NCBI GenBank assembly: GCA_035533095.1
Contig: DATLUM010000077.1
Coordinates: 1-39,013 of the forward strand
DNA length: 39,013 bases
Source: Acidimicrobiales bacterium
Lineage (GTDB): Bacteria > Actinomycetota > Acidimicrobiia > Acidimicrobiales > Palsa-688
Reading direction: 5' to 3'
In this document: piece by piece, positions 22,767 to 30,775 of the stretch
Layout of the letters: each line of letters begins with the position of its first letter
Numbering within the stretch: the stretch's first letter is position 1
Notes under the pieces: model-generated
The model's database searches: none
Told to the model about the DNA's origin: nothing
Seen by the model: the letters and a program-made list of their open reading frames with translations, nothing else
Made by a program: the position numbers and the translations under genes

Positions 22767-24740
22767 ATGCCTGACCAGATCACCGTCACCCTGCCCGACG
22801 GTTCCACCCGCGACCTCCCCCCGGGCTCGACGGGCGCCGACCTGGCCGCCTCCATCGGGAGGGGCCTGGCCAAAGCCGCCCTTGCGGTCAAGGTGGACGG
22901 TGAGGAGCGCGACCTCGGCGCGCCGCTTCCCCCCGGCGCAGCCGTCGCGGTCATAACCGATTCCACCGAAGACGGCCGGCACATCCTGCGCCACTCCACC
23001 GCGCACGTGCTGGCCCAGGCGGTGACGGATCTGTGGCCGGGTGCCAAGTACGCGATCGGCCCCCCGATCGAGGACGGTTTCTACTACGACTTCGACCTAC
23101 CTGGCCATCAACACTTCAGCGAGGATGACCTCGAGCGCATCGAGGCTCGCATGCGCGAGATCGTCGCCGAGGACCAGAAGTTCACCCGCGAGGAGCACAC
23201 CGTCGACGAAGGGCTCGAGATCTTCTCGGACCAGCCCTACAAGCAGGAGATCATCCGGGCCGTCGACGCCGCCGACGCGGCCGAAGGCGTGGCAGCCGGT
23301 GGCCCTGTGAGCGCCTACCGCAACGACGACAGGTTCGTCGACCTCTGCCGCGGCCCACACGTCCCGTCCACCGGTCGCCTGGGTCACTTCAAGCTGATGA
23401 AGGTCGCGGCCGCTTACTGGCGCGGCGACGAGCGCCGGCCGCAGCTTCAACGCATCTACGGGACCGCGTGGGAGTCCAAGGGGGCGCTCGAGGACCACCT
23501 GCACCGGCTCGAGGAAGCGGAGCGAAGGGATCACCGCCGCCTCGGGGCCGAGCTCGACCTGTTCCACTTTCCTCCCGAGATTGGCGGCGGGCTTCCCGTC
23601 TTCCATCCCAAGGGCGGGCTCATCCGCAAGCTGATGGAGGACTACAGCAGGGAGGAGCACGAGAAGGCCGGCTACCAGTTCGTCTGGACGCCGCATCTCG
23701 CCAAGTCCACCCTTTACGAGACCTCGGGCCACCTCAGTTGGTACAAGGACAGCATGTACCCGCCCATGGAGATGGAAGGGGCGACGTACTACCCCAAGCC
23801 GATGAACTGCCCCGGGCACGTTCTGATCTACAAGGCGCGCCAGCACTCCTATCGCGAGCTGCCGATCCGCCTGTTCGAGTTCGGCACCGTGTACCGCTTC
23901 GAACGCTCCGGAGTCCTCAACGGCCTGCTCCGCGTGCGGGGCATCACTCAGGACGACTCCCACATCTTCTGCACGCCCGAACAGCTGGCACCCGAGCTCG
24001 CCGATCTGCTTGCGTTCGTCCTGCGGATCTTGAAGGCGTTCGGACTCACGGAGTTCGAGGCGGAGCTTGCGACCCGGCCGGAGAAGTTCGTCGGCGAGCC
24101 GGAAGAGTGGGACGCGGCGACCGAAGCACTGCGCGAGGCGCTCGAAGTCGCCGGTCTTTCGTACGTCGTCGCCGAAGGGGAAGGCGCGTTTTACGCGCCG
24201 AAGATTGACGTGCACGTCCGTGATGCGATCGGCCGCCGCTGGCAGGTGTCGACGTTGCAGGTGGATTTCCAGGAGCCGGGTCGTTTCGGGCTCGAGTACG
24301 TCGGCGCCGACAATGGGCGCCACCGGCCGTACATGATCCACCGGGCGCTGTTCGGCTCGATCGAGCGCTTCTTCGGGATCCTCCTCGAGCACTACGCCGG
24401 CGCGTTCCCGACGTGGCTCGCGCCCGTGCAGGCGTCGGTGCTGCCGGTGCGCGACGACCACGGACCGTACGCGGACGACGTCGCCGCCGTGCTGCGCGCC
24501 GCAGGCATCCGGGTGGAGATCCTGGAGGCGGACGAACCCCTCGGCGCGCGGGTCCGCAAGGCCAAGCTCGAGAAGGTCCCCTACGTGCTCGTCGTCGGCG
24601 ACGAGGACGTGGCGTCGCGAACAATCGGCGTCAACTCCCGGGAAAAAGAGCGCCCCGATCGCGGTGTACCCCTCGATGCCTTCGTCGCCTCTGTGCGCTC
24701 CGAGATAGACGCCCACGGCCTCTCGGCCCGGCAAGGGTGA
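22767..24740 (+). CDS. thrS: Threonine-tRNA ligase
   Basis: 657 residues, close to the usual 640-690. Charges tRNA-Thr. Order: TGS domain (1-65), editing domain with HSTAH (76-80) and DLCRGPHVPSTG (192-203), class II catalytic core with the zinc ligands Cys348 in MNCPGH and His399 in DDSHI, motif 2 at YRFERSG, and motif 3 around RPYMIHRALFGSIER, then the anticodon-binding domain from about 545. The ATG at 22767 gives the family N-terminus. It ends in a GTGA overlap with the HIT gene, as expected from the order of Rv2614c and Rv2613c in M. tuberculosis. Confidence 0.97.
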   Translation: MPDQITVTLPDGSTRDLPPGSTGADLAASIGRGLAKAALAVKVDGEERDLGAPLPPGAAVAVITDSTEDGRHILRHSTAHVLAQAVTDLWPGAKYAIGPPIEDGFYYDFDLPGHQHFSEDDLERIEARMREIVAEDQKFTREEHTVDEGLEIFSDQPYKQEIIRAVDAADAAEGVAAGGPVSAYRNDDRFVDLCRGPHVPSTGRLGHFKLMKVAAAYWRGDERRPQLQRIYGTAWESKGALEDHLHRLEEAERRDHRRLGAELDLFHFPPEIGGGLPVFHPKGGLIRKLMEDYSREEHEKAGYQFVWTPHLAKSTLYETSGHLSWYKDSMYPPMEMEGATYYPKPMNCPGHVLIYKARQHSYRELPIRLFEFGTVYRFERSGVLNGLLRVRGITQDDSHIFCTPEQLAPELADLLAFVLRILKAFGLTEFEAELATRPEKFVGEPEEWDAATEALREALEVAGLSYVVAEGEGAFYAPKIDVHVRDAIGRRWQVSTLQVDFQEPGRFGLEYVGADNGRHRPYMIHRALFGSIERFFGILLEHYAGAFPTWLAPVQASVLPVRDDHGPYADDVAAVLRAAGIRVEILEADEPLGARVRKAKLEKVPYVLVVGDEDVASRTIGVNSREKERPDRGVPLDAFVASVRSEIDAHGLSARQG

Positions 24741-25258
24741 CCTCGCTCGAACGGCTATGGGCCGGTTGGCGCAGCGACTACATGCAGTCGGTGACCGGCC
24801 AACCCCCGTCGGACGCGGCCGGCGAGTGCGTCTTCTGCTCGATTCTCGACAGCGGCCGGCCCGACGAGGACACCCACATCGTCTGGCGCCACCCCGCCGG
24901 CGTCGCTTTCGCCATCCTCAACGCCTACCCCTACACCAGCGGACACCTCATGGTGATGCCCATCCGCCACGTCGCGGACCTCGAAGACCTCGACGCTGAC
25001 GAAGCGACCGCCGTGTGGGCCACCCTGCGGTCCGCGGTCGTAGCGCTCAAAGAGGCGTACAGCCCCGACGGAATCAACGTGGGCGCCAACCTCGGCAAGT
25101 CCGCCGGCGCCGGCGTTCCGGGACACTTCCACATGCACGCCGTGCCGCGCTGGAACGGGGACACCAACTTCATGACCGCCGTAGCCGACGCCCGCGTGCT
25201 TCCCGAAGCGCTCTCCGTCTCTGCCGACCGCCTCCGCGCCGCCTGGTCCTCCGCTTGA
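24737..25258 (+). CDS. HIT domain protein (Ap4A phosphorylase type)
   Basis: 173 residues. Nucleotide hydrolase/transferase of the histidine triad superfamily with HFHMH (130-134) followed by AVPRW, the active-site triad with the PRW ending seen in the mycobacterial Rv2613c group, shown to be an Ap4A phosphorylase. Cys31 and Cys34 (CVFC) and probably His78 could bind zinc. Start WxGWRSDYM is typical of the group. GTG 24737 overlaps the thrS TGA. Degrading Ap4A made by aminoacyl-tRNA synthetases would fit the coupling to thrS, but that link is inference. Confidence 0.9.
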   Translation: MTSLERLWAGWRSDYMQSVTGQPPSDAAGECVFCSILDSGRPDEDTHIVWRHPAGVAFAILNAYPYTSGHLMVMPIRHVADLEDLDADEATAVWATLRSAVVALKEAYSPDGINVGANLGKSAGAGVPGHFHMHAVPRWNGDTNFMTAVADARVLPEALSVSADRLRAAWSSA

Positions 25259-25369
25259 TCTAGCCGGCCCTAGCCGGCCGAGGCCGGACCCCGTCGAACG
25301 GCCTCACCGCCCGCGTCCGCTCTGCCTGGTTCTCCGCTTGATTTAGCCGGCCGAGACCGGACCCCGTCG
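25241..25369 (+). repeat. Imperfect direct repeat copying the HIT gene tail and downstream hairpin region
   Basis: GCCTGGTCCTCCGCTTGATC at 25241 (the last HIT codons plus stop) and onward to GGACCCCGTCG at 25296 recurs as GCCTGGTTCTCCGCTTGATT at 25324 onward to 25369, with two substitutions in the first 20 bases. The first copy has an extra CTAGCCGGCC. The remaining gap to the EF-G-like stop at 25460 holds no gene. Hairpins GCCGGC-CCTA-GCCGGC (25263-25278) and CCGGCC-GA-GGCCGG (25274-25287) overlap and could act as alternative terminator stems for the converging genes. Confidence 0.7.
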
Positions 25370-25459
25370 GCAGGCGGGCGGCGAAGGCCGAGCGGCGACT
25401 ACGTGTTCCCGACGGTGAGCGTCACGACGACGCGGTGCGGTCCGGAACCCCACGGACGG

Positions 25460-27526
25460 CTACGAGCTGGACGAGGTTTCGCGCTTGACCGACGCCCAGA
25501 GATTCTGTGGCAGCACGTCGTAGTGATCGTGCTCGGCCCGAAAACGACCCCGCCCCCCGGTCATCGACCTCAGATCTATCGAGTAACGCAGGATTTCCGA
25601 AGTGGGGACCAAAGCGGTGACGATCGACTCCCCGTCGTTGCCGGATTCCGTTCCCTGCACACGGCCGCGCCGGCTGTTGAGATCGCCCATCACGTCGCCC
25701 TGGTAGGCGGTCGGAACAGTCACCTCGAGCTTCGAGATGGGTTCGAGGATGACCGGGCTCGCCTTTTCCATGGCCTCTCTGAAACCCAACGACCCGGCCA
25801 TCTTGAAGCTCATCTCCGACGAGTCGACCGGATGGTATTTGCCGTCGAAACAGGTGACCCGAACATCGACCACGGGCCAACCGTTCACGCCGCTCTGCGC
25901 CATCGTCTCCTCGATGCCCTTCTGCACCGCCGGTATGAACTGCCGGGGGATCGCGCCGCCGACGATCTGGTCGACGAACTCGAAGCCGCCGCCGCGCTCG
26001 AGCGGCTCCACTCTCACGAACGCGACACCGAACTGCCCGTGGCCGCCGGTCTGCTTCTTGTACTTGCCTTCCGCCTCTGCCTGCGAGGTGATCGTCTCCC
26101 GGTAGGGCACCACCACGGGCTCGGTCTCCACCTCGACGCCGAACTTGCGCGACAGGCGTTCGGTGAGGATGCCGAGATGCGTCTCGCCCATCCCGCCGAG
26201 CAGCGTCTGGTGTGTTTCGTCGTCGCGCCTGACGACCAGCACCGGATCCTCTTCCTGGAGGCGGTGCAGCGCCGTCATCAGCTTGTCCTCGTCGCCCTTG
26301 GAGCGGGGGCGGATGCCCATCGTGATCGCCGGTTCGGGAACCGCCGGCGGGGGCACCGTCACCGGTGTCCCCTTGGGCGCCAACGTGTCGCCCGTCGCAA
26401 CGTCGGCCAGCTTGGCGACCGCGCCGATGTCGCCGACGGGCAGGTGGTCGACGGGGATCTGCTCCTTCCCGCGCAGCGTAAACGGTGAGTGCAGGCGCTC
26501 GTCGGAACGGGTCCGGGAGTTGACGAGGGTGTCGTCGGGAAGCACCTTCCCCGACAGAACCTTGAAGATGCTGATCTTTCCGACGTGGCGGTCCACGATC
26601 GTCTTCCACACGTACGCCAGCGCCGGCCCCTCGAGCGAAGGAGCGACCTCTGTCGTCTTGTCCCCGGCCTCGACCGTCACCGGCCGCGCGTCGAGAGGCG
26701 ACGGGCCGATCTCGCAGATGAAGGCCGCGAGGCGGTCGACGGCAATCTCCTTTGACGCCGACCCGCACACCACGGGGAAGACCTGGGCGGACGCGACGCC
26801 GTGTGCGAGGGTCTCCTCTAACTGCTTGACGGTCGGGATCTCGCCTTCGAGGTAACGCTCCATCAGGTCGTCGTCGGCGACCACGATCCCCTCGACCAGG
26901 GCGTCGTGGACCGAGTGCTCGGTGACCTCCATCTCCGCGGGTATCGGACCGGTCGTCGGCTTGCCGCCCTCGTATGTGATCGCAGTGTCGGACAAGAGGT
27001 CCGCAACCCCCCGGAATGTCGACTCCTCGCCGATGGGGAGCTCGAGGGGCGCCACGCCGGCGCCGAACACCTGGCGCAGCTGGTCGAGGGTCCGCTCGAA
27101 TGACGCCCTCTCACGGTCGAGCTTGTTGACGAAGACCATGCGCGGCAGGCCCAGTGACGCTGCCACCTTCCACATGATCTCGGTCTGCACCTCGACACCC
27201 TCGACAGCGCTCACCACGAAGACGGCCATGTCGGCGACCCGCAGCGCGGCTGTCGCCTCCTCGGCGAAATCTGCGTAGCCGGGGCAGTCGAGAAGGTTGA
27301 TCTTGTGGCCCTCCCATTCGATGGGTGCGAGGGCGGCGGATATGGACAGGTTGCGCTTCTGCTCCTCGGGCTCGAAGTCGCTGACGGTGGACCCGTCCTC
27401 GACTCGGCCCGGGCGACCGATCGACCCCGAGCAGTGCAGCAGGGCCTCGGTCAGCGTGGTCTTACCGGCGCCCCCGTGCCCGACCAGGGCGACGTTGCGG
27501 ATCGAAGAGGGCGGATAGGCCTTCAC
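25460..27526 (-). CDS. Elongation factor G-like protein (EF-G2/FusA2 type)
   Basis: 688 residues with the full EF-G layout: GTPase domain, domain II, and domains III-V ending in the C-terminal YSIDLRSMTGGRGRF. P-loop GHGGAGKT (17-24) and NKLD (134-137) are normal. Two catalytic regions differ from true EF-G: the usual RGIT switch I phrase reads KRNLSISA (58-64), and DTPGH reads DCPGY (80-84), so the histidine that activates water is Tyr84. This is the pattern of the EF-G2 subgroup found in actinobacteria such as M. tuberculosis FusA2, whose role is unclear; normal fusA usually lies with rpsL/rpsG. It faces the opposite way to all neighbours and interrupts an otherwise mycobacteria-like gene order. 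Start GTG 27526. Confidence 0.88.
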   Translation of the reverse strand: MKAYPPSSIRNVALVGHGGAGKTTLTEALLHCSGSIGRPGRVEDGSTVSDFEPEEQKRNLSISAALAPIEWEGHKINLLDCPGYADFAEEATAALRVADMAVFVVSAVEGVEVQTEIMWKVAASLGLPRMVFVNKLDRERASFERTLDQLRQVFGAGVAPLELPIGEESTFRGVADLLSDTAITYEGGKPTTGPIPAEMEVTEHSVHDALVEGIVVADDDLMERYLEGEIPTVKQLEETLAHGVASAQVFPVVCGSASKEIAVDRLAAFICEIGPSPLDARPVTVEAGDKTTEVAPSLEGPALAYVWKTIVDRHVGKISIFKVLSGKVLPDDTLVNSRTRSDERLHSPFTLRGKEQIPVDHLPVGDIGAVAKLADVATGDTLAPKGTPVTVPPPAVPEPAITMGIRPRSKGDEDKLMTALHRLQEEDPVLVVRRDDETHQTLLGGMGETHLGILTERLSRKFGVEVETEPVVVPYRETITSQAEAEGKYKKQTGGHGQFGVAFVRVEPLERGGGFEFVDQIVGGAIPRQFIPAVQKGIEETMAQSGVNGWPVVDVRVTCFDGKYHPVDSSEMSFKMAGSLGFREAMEKASPVILEPISKLEVTVPTAYQGDVMGDLNSRRGRVQGTESGNDGESIVTALVPTSEILRYSIDLRSMTGGRGRFRAEHDHYDVLPQNLWASVKRETSSSS

Positions 27527-27558
27527 CTGTCACTCTCCAAGGCCCTCTCACCTTCCAT
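27523..27558 (-). CDS. Candidate 11-residue leader peptide overlapping the EF-G-like start
   Basis: On the minus strand a strong ribosome binding site GGGAGGAGG (27573-27565) lies 6 bases before an ATG (27558) that encodes MEGERALESDR and stops at TGA 27525-27523. That TGA overlaps the EF-G-like GTG (27526-27524) as GTGA, in a different frame. The arrangement suggests translational coupling or leader control. The EF-G start itself has only a weaker GGAGAG. Peptide content shows no run of one amino acid that would point to classic attenuation. Confidence 0.45.
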   Translation of the reverse strand: MEGERALESDR

Positions 27559-27671
27559 GGCGGTCCTCCTCCCTGGTACCCGGCCCGTTCCGGGTGCCCC
27601 CAAGTGCTCCGAGATGCGCAGTACTCGCCAGAGTAACCGGAGCTTGGAGGCCCCGCCCCACGCCCCTTCGG

Positions 27672-27680
27672 TGGTATTCT
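27672..27680 (+). promoter_or_regulatory. Candidate extended -10 (TGG-TATTCT) for the pgsA operon
   Basis: TATTCT (27675-27680) preceded by TGG fits an extended -10. It would give a leader of about 65 bases before the GTG at 27752, which has GAGGAG 12 bases upstream. On the other strand TACTCT (27635-27630) may be the -10 for the EF-G-like gene. Confidence 0.3.
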
Positions 27681-27751
27681 GGTAGGCGCAGAGCAGGGCG
27701 GCGCGCCGGCAATCGGACGCGTGTCCTGTCATCGAGGAGCCGAAAGCAACA

Positions 27752-28639
27752 GTGTTCGACGGACGTTTCCGTTCCGGCGTCGACCGGGCGGTCAAACCGC
27801 TGGGTGGGGCGCTCAGGCGGACAGGCTTGTCGCCGGATCATCTGACTGCCCTCGGGTTGCTGATGGCCATCCCGACGGCGTGGGCGATCGCGACCGGCCG
27901 GCTCGGGCTGGGCCTCGGTCTTCTGATCGGAACCGCGGTGCCCGACCTGCTCGACGGGGCGTTGGCCAAGGCGTCTGGTCGTTCGAGTGTCCGCGGCGCG
28001 TTCTTCGACTCGGTGACCGACAGGGTGAGCGACACGGTCGTGCTCGGCGGGTTCGCGTGGTACTTGATGGACCACCGTCGCGGTCATGTGGCGTTGCTGC
28101 CCATGGCGATCCTCGGCGTATCGCTGCTTATCTCCTACGAGCGCGCGAAGGCCGAAGCCCTCGGTTTCGAGGCCAAGGGCGGGCTGATGGAACGCGCCGA
28201 GCGGGTCGTGGTGCTCTGTGCCGCCCTGGCCTTCAGCTTCGTGATGCTGCCGCTGCTGTGGCTGATGTTCGCGCTCACCTCGCTCACCGCCATCCAGCGG
28301 TTCGTGCGGGTGTGGCGCCAGGCGACCGCCGCCGGCCAGGGTCCGCCCCCGGCGGCAAGGCCGATCTTCGCTCGGCGGGCCGCTTACTACCATGACGCCC
28401 GCACGGGCGAGCCGGTCGCCGTCGCAGCCCGCTGGCGTGCGTGGCGCGAAGCCAACGGTTGGGTACCCCGCTCGGAACGACCCCCGTTGTGGGCTCGCTA
28501 CGGGAACGGGACCCCCCAGGGCAGCGCCGCCGCCCGGTGGCACGAGCGCCGCCAGGCGCGCCTCGCCCGCCTGTCGCGCCCGGCCGGCGAGGAACCCGAC
28601 AGCGGCCCCGCCCGGCGCGGCGGGTCCCGCCGGCCCTGA
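27752..28639 (+). CDS. pgsA: CDP-alcohol phosphatidyltransferase, PIP synthase PgsA1-like
   Basis: 295 residues. By position before patA and pimA it should make phosphatidylinositol phosphate from CDP-diacylglycerol and inositol phosphate, the first step of mycobacterial-type PIM lipids. The signature reads D65-LL-D68-G69-ALA-K73 ... G82-AFF-D86-SVT-D90; all four aspartates are kept, but the conserved Arg of DGxxAR is Lys73. Five or six hydrophobic helices span residues 30-190. Residues 205-295 are an Arg-, Pro- and Trp-rich cytosolic tail absent from the 217-residue M. tuberculosis enzyme. GTG start. Stop overlaps the likely start of patA. Confidence 0.85.
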   Translation: MFDGRFRSGVDRAVKPLGGALRRTGLSPDHLTALGLLMAIPTAWAIATGRLGLGLGLLIGTAVPDLLDGALAKASGRSSVRGAFFDSVTDRVSDTVVLGGFAWYLMDHRRGHVALLPMAILGVSLLISYERAKAEALGFEAKGGLMERAERVVVLCAALAFSFVMLPLLWLMFALTSLTAIQRFVRVWRQATAAGQGPPPAARPIFARRAAYYHDARTGEPVAVAARWRAWREANGWVPRSERPPLWARYGNGTPQGSAAARWHERRQARLARLSRPAGEEPDSGPARRGGSRRP

Positions 28640-29622
28640 GCCCCGGCGAGCCGGACCGCAACCCGGCGCGCAAGCCACCCTCCGCGACGCTCCAGGCATT
28701 CAGGGCCGGGGCATTCGCTGCGCGGCACCTGCCCGAGCCGTTGGTCCGTGCCGTGGCCGGAGGCGCGGCCGTGGCGGTGGCGCGAACCCCGCCCGTGCCG
28801 GGGCGGATCGGACGGGTTGCCCGCAGGCGGGCGATGGTGGCACGCCACCTCGAGCGTGTGTACGGCCGGCGCCTCGGGCGTCTGGAGAAGATCCGGCTCG
28901 TCGACGAGGTGTTCGTGTCGTACGCGAGGTACTGGGCCGAGAGCTTCCGGCTTCCGGGGCTGACCGCCGAGGAGGTCGCCGCCGGCATCCACTACGACCA
29001 CTTCGACCGGATCGAGGCCGGGTTGGAAGCGGGGAAGGGGGTCATCCTGGCCTTGCCGCACCTCGGCGGTTGGGAGTGGGCCGGGACGGATCTCGTCGTG
29101 CGCGGGCTGAAAGTCAACGTCGTCGTCGAGGCGCTGGAACCCCCCGACCTGTTCGAGTGGTTTGTGTCGTTTCGCGAGCAGCTGGGCATGAAGGTCATCC
29201 CCGTCGGGCCCGGCGCCGCCAGCCAGTGCGCGCGCGCCCTGGCAGCCAACGAGGTCCTCTGCCTGCTCTGCGACCGCACTGTCGCCGGCACCGCCGGCGT
29301 CGAGGTCGAGTTCTTCGGTGAGCGCACGGAGCTACCGGGCGGCCCCGCCACTCTCGCACTGCGCACCGGGGCGACCCTTCTCACCGCCGGCGTCTACTTC
29401 GACCTCGGGCCGCGCCGCCACCTCGGCGTCGTGGGCCCGGCCCTCGACCTCGCACGATCCGGCCGGCTCCGCGAGGACGTCTCCGCCGGCACCCGCCAGG
29501 TCACCGCGGAGCTGGAGGAGCTCATCAGGCGCGCGCCGACCCAGTGGCACATGCTCCAGCCCAACTGGCCGAGCGACCCGGGCTGGTCCCGGCCCGCTCG
29601 CACCGCCGCGCCGCCGGCCTGA
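28636..29622 (+). CDS. patA: Phosphatidylinositol mannoside acyltransferase (PatA/HtrB family)
   Basis: About 328 residues. Membrane-associated acyltransferase that in mycobacteria acylates the first mannose of PIM. The active-site block is LPHLGGWEWAG with His142 and Glu147, the HX4E form used by HtrB/MsbB; M. tuberculosis PatA has HX4D. GVEVEFFGERTELPGGPATLA and WHMLQPNWPSD match PatA closely. Homology begins near residue 20 (FRAGAFAARHLPEPLVR), but no ATG, GTG or TTG precedes it outside pgsA. The best start is CTG 28636, overlapping the pgsA TGA (CTGA); the first conventional candidate is TTG 28741, which would remove part of the conserved N-terminus. Confidence 0.85.
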   Translation: MSPGEPDRNPARKPPSATLQAFRAGAFAARHLPEPLVRAVAGGAAVAVARTPPVPGRIGRVARRRAMVARHLERVYGRRLGRLEKIRLVDEVFVSYARYWAESFRLPGLTAEEVAAGIHYDHFDRIEAGLEAGKGVILALPHLGGWEWAGTDLVVRGLKVNVVVEALEPPDLFEWFVSFREQLGMKVIPVGPGAASQCARALAANEVLCLLCDRTVAGTAGVEVEFFGERTELPGGPATLALRTGATLLTAGVYFDLGPRRHLGVVGPALDLARSGRLREDVSAGTRQVTAELEELIRRAPTQWHMLQPNWPSDPGWSRPARTAAPPA

Positions 29623-29636
29623 AGTACCCTCCTTCG

Positions 29637-30710
29637 GTGCGGGTCGGACTCGTGTGCCCATACAGCCTGACCCTCCCGGGGGGCGTGCAGGGCCAGGTCC
29701 TCGGGCTCGGCCGAGCGCTGCGCGAGATCGGTGTTGACGCCCGGGTCCTCGGGCCGTGCGACGGGCCGCCTCCCGATACGGCCGTGACGCCCCTGGGTAA
29801 CTCGATCCCCACCGCGTCCAACGGCTCCATGGCCGCGATCGCCCCTGACCTCTCGGCGGCGCTGCGCACGATCAGGGCGCTGCGCGACGAGAACTTCGAC
29901 GTCGTGAACATCCACGAGCCGCTCGTCCCGGGACCGTCGCTCACCGCTTTGCTCTTCAACGACGGCCCCATCGTCGGAACCTTCCACCGCTCCGGTGACA
30001 GCGGGTGGTACAAGGCATTTAAACCGCTCATCAAGTGGCGGTCGAAGGGTTTGACGGTCATGGCGGCGGTGTCGGTGGAGGCGCGGGACACCGCGGCCAA
30101 GGTGATCGGGGGCACCTACGAGCTCGTATGGAACGGCATCGAGGTCGACCAGTACAGCCGGGCCGATCCGTGGCCGGCCAAGGGTCCGACGGTCATGTTC
30201 ATCGGGCGCCACGAGCCGAGAAAGGGGTTGAAGGTTCTGATCGAGGCGGTTCGCCGCCTCGGGCCGGACGTCACCCTGTGGATAGCGTCCGAAGGGCCGG
30301 AGACCCCCAAGCTTCGCGCCGAGACCGCCGGCGATGACCGATTCGAGTGGCTTGGAACGATTCACGAGCAGGAAAAGATCGCCCGTTTGCGCGGTGCAGG
30401 CGTCCTCTGCGCTCCATCGCTTCACGGCGAGAGCTTCGGGGTCATACTGCTCGAAGGCATGGCAGCGGGAACTCCCGTGGTCGCGTCCGACCTGCTCGGC
30501 TACCGCGGCGTCGCGCGACCGGGCCTCGACGCCTTGCTGGTGCCCCCCGGCGACCCGGTGACCCTGGCCTCCGCGCTGTCGACCGCTCTCGAACGCGGGG
30601 CGGCGGTGGAGGCGATGATCGAAAGCGGGTTCGAGAGGGCGCGCGGGTTCTCGATGGCCGGCCTCGCTGCCCGGTACGTCGAGCTGTACGAGCGGGCGCT
30701 GCGGCGTTGA
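29637..30710 (+). CDS. pimA: Phosphatidylinositol alpha-mannosyltransferase
   Basis: 357 residues. GT4, GT-B fold glycosyltransferase that moves mannose from GDP-mannose to phosphatidylinositol on the inner face of the membrane. Start RVGLVCPYSLTLPGGVQ with the GGV loop matches M. tuberculosis PimA (RIGMICPYSFDVPGGVQ). GTFHRSG holds the acceptor-site His, GRHEPRKG the donor phosphate-binding Arg/Lys, and ESFGVILLE is the EX7E motif (Glu265, Glu273). GTG 29637 has TACCCT (29625-29630) 6 bases upstream, so it may also be transcribed leaderless inside the operon. Confidence 0.94.
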   Translation: MRVGLVCPYSLTLPGGVQGQVLGLGRALREIGVDARVLGPCDGPPPDTAVTPLGNSIPTASNGSMAAIAPDLSAALRTIRALRDENFDVVNIHEPLVPGPSLTALLFNDGPIVGTFHRSGDSGWYKAFKPLIKWRSKGLTVMAAVSVEARDTAAKVIGGTYELVWNGIEVDQYSRADPWPAKGPTVMFIGRHEPRKGLKVLIEAVRRLGPDVTLWIASEGPETPKLRAETAGDDRFEWLGTIHEQEKIARLRGAGVLCAPSLHGESFGVILLEGMAAGTPVVASDLLGYRGVARPGLDALLVPPGDPVTLASALSTALERGAAVEAMIESGFERARGFSMAGLAARYVELYERALRR

Positions 30711-30718
30711 GCGCCCGC
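30692..30718 (+). terminator. 9-bp perfect hairpin across the pimA stop codon
   Basis: GCGGGCGCT (30692-30700) and AGCGCCCGC (30710-30718) pair perfectly around a 9-base loop; the TGA (30708-30710) spans loop and right arm. No T-run. Confidence 0.4.
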
Positions 30719-30775
30719 GTCGAGCGCGCCGGCGCCCTGATCTACCATCGGCAGCCTGATGCACGGGGCGGCCCT

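Noticed and set aside
23097-24734. 545-codon antisense ORF opposite thrS
   Set aside because: Long antisense frames are expected in GC-rich coding DNA; the translation is His/Arg/Gly-rich with no recognisable fold, and thrS is unambiguous.
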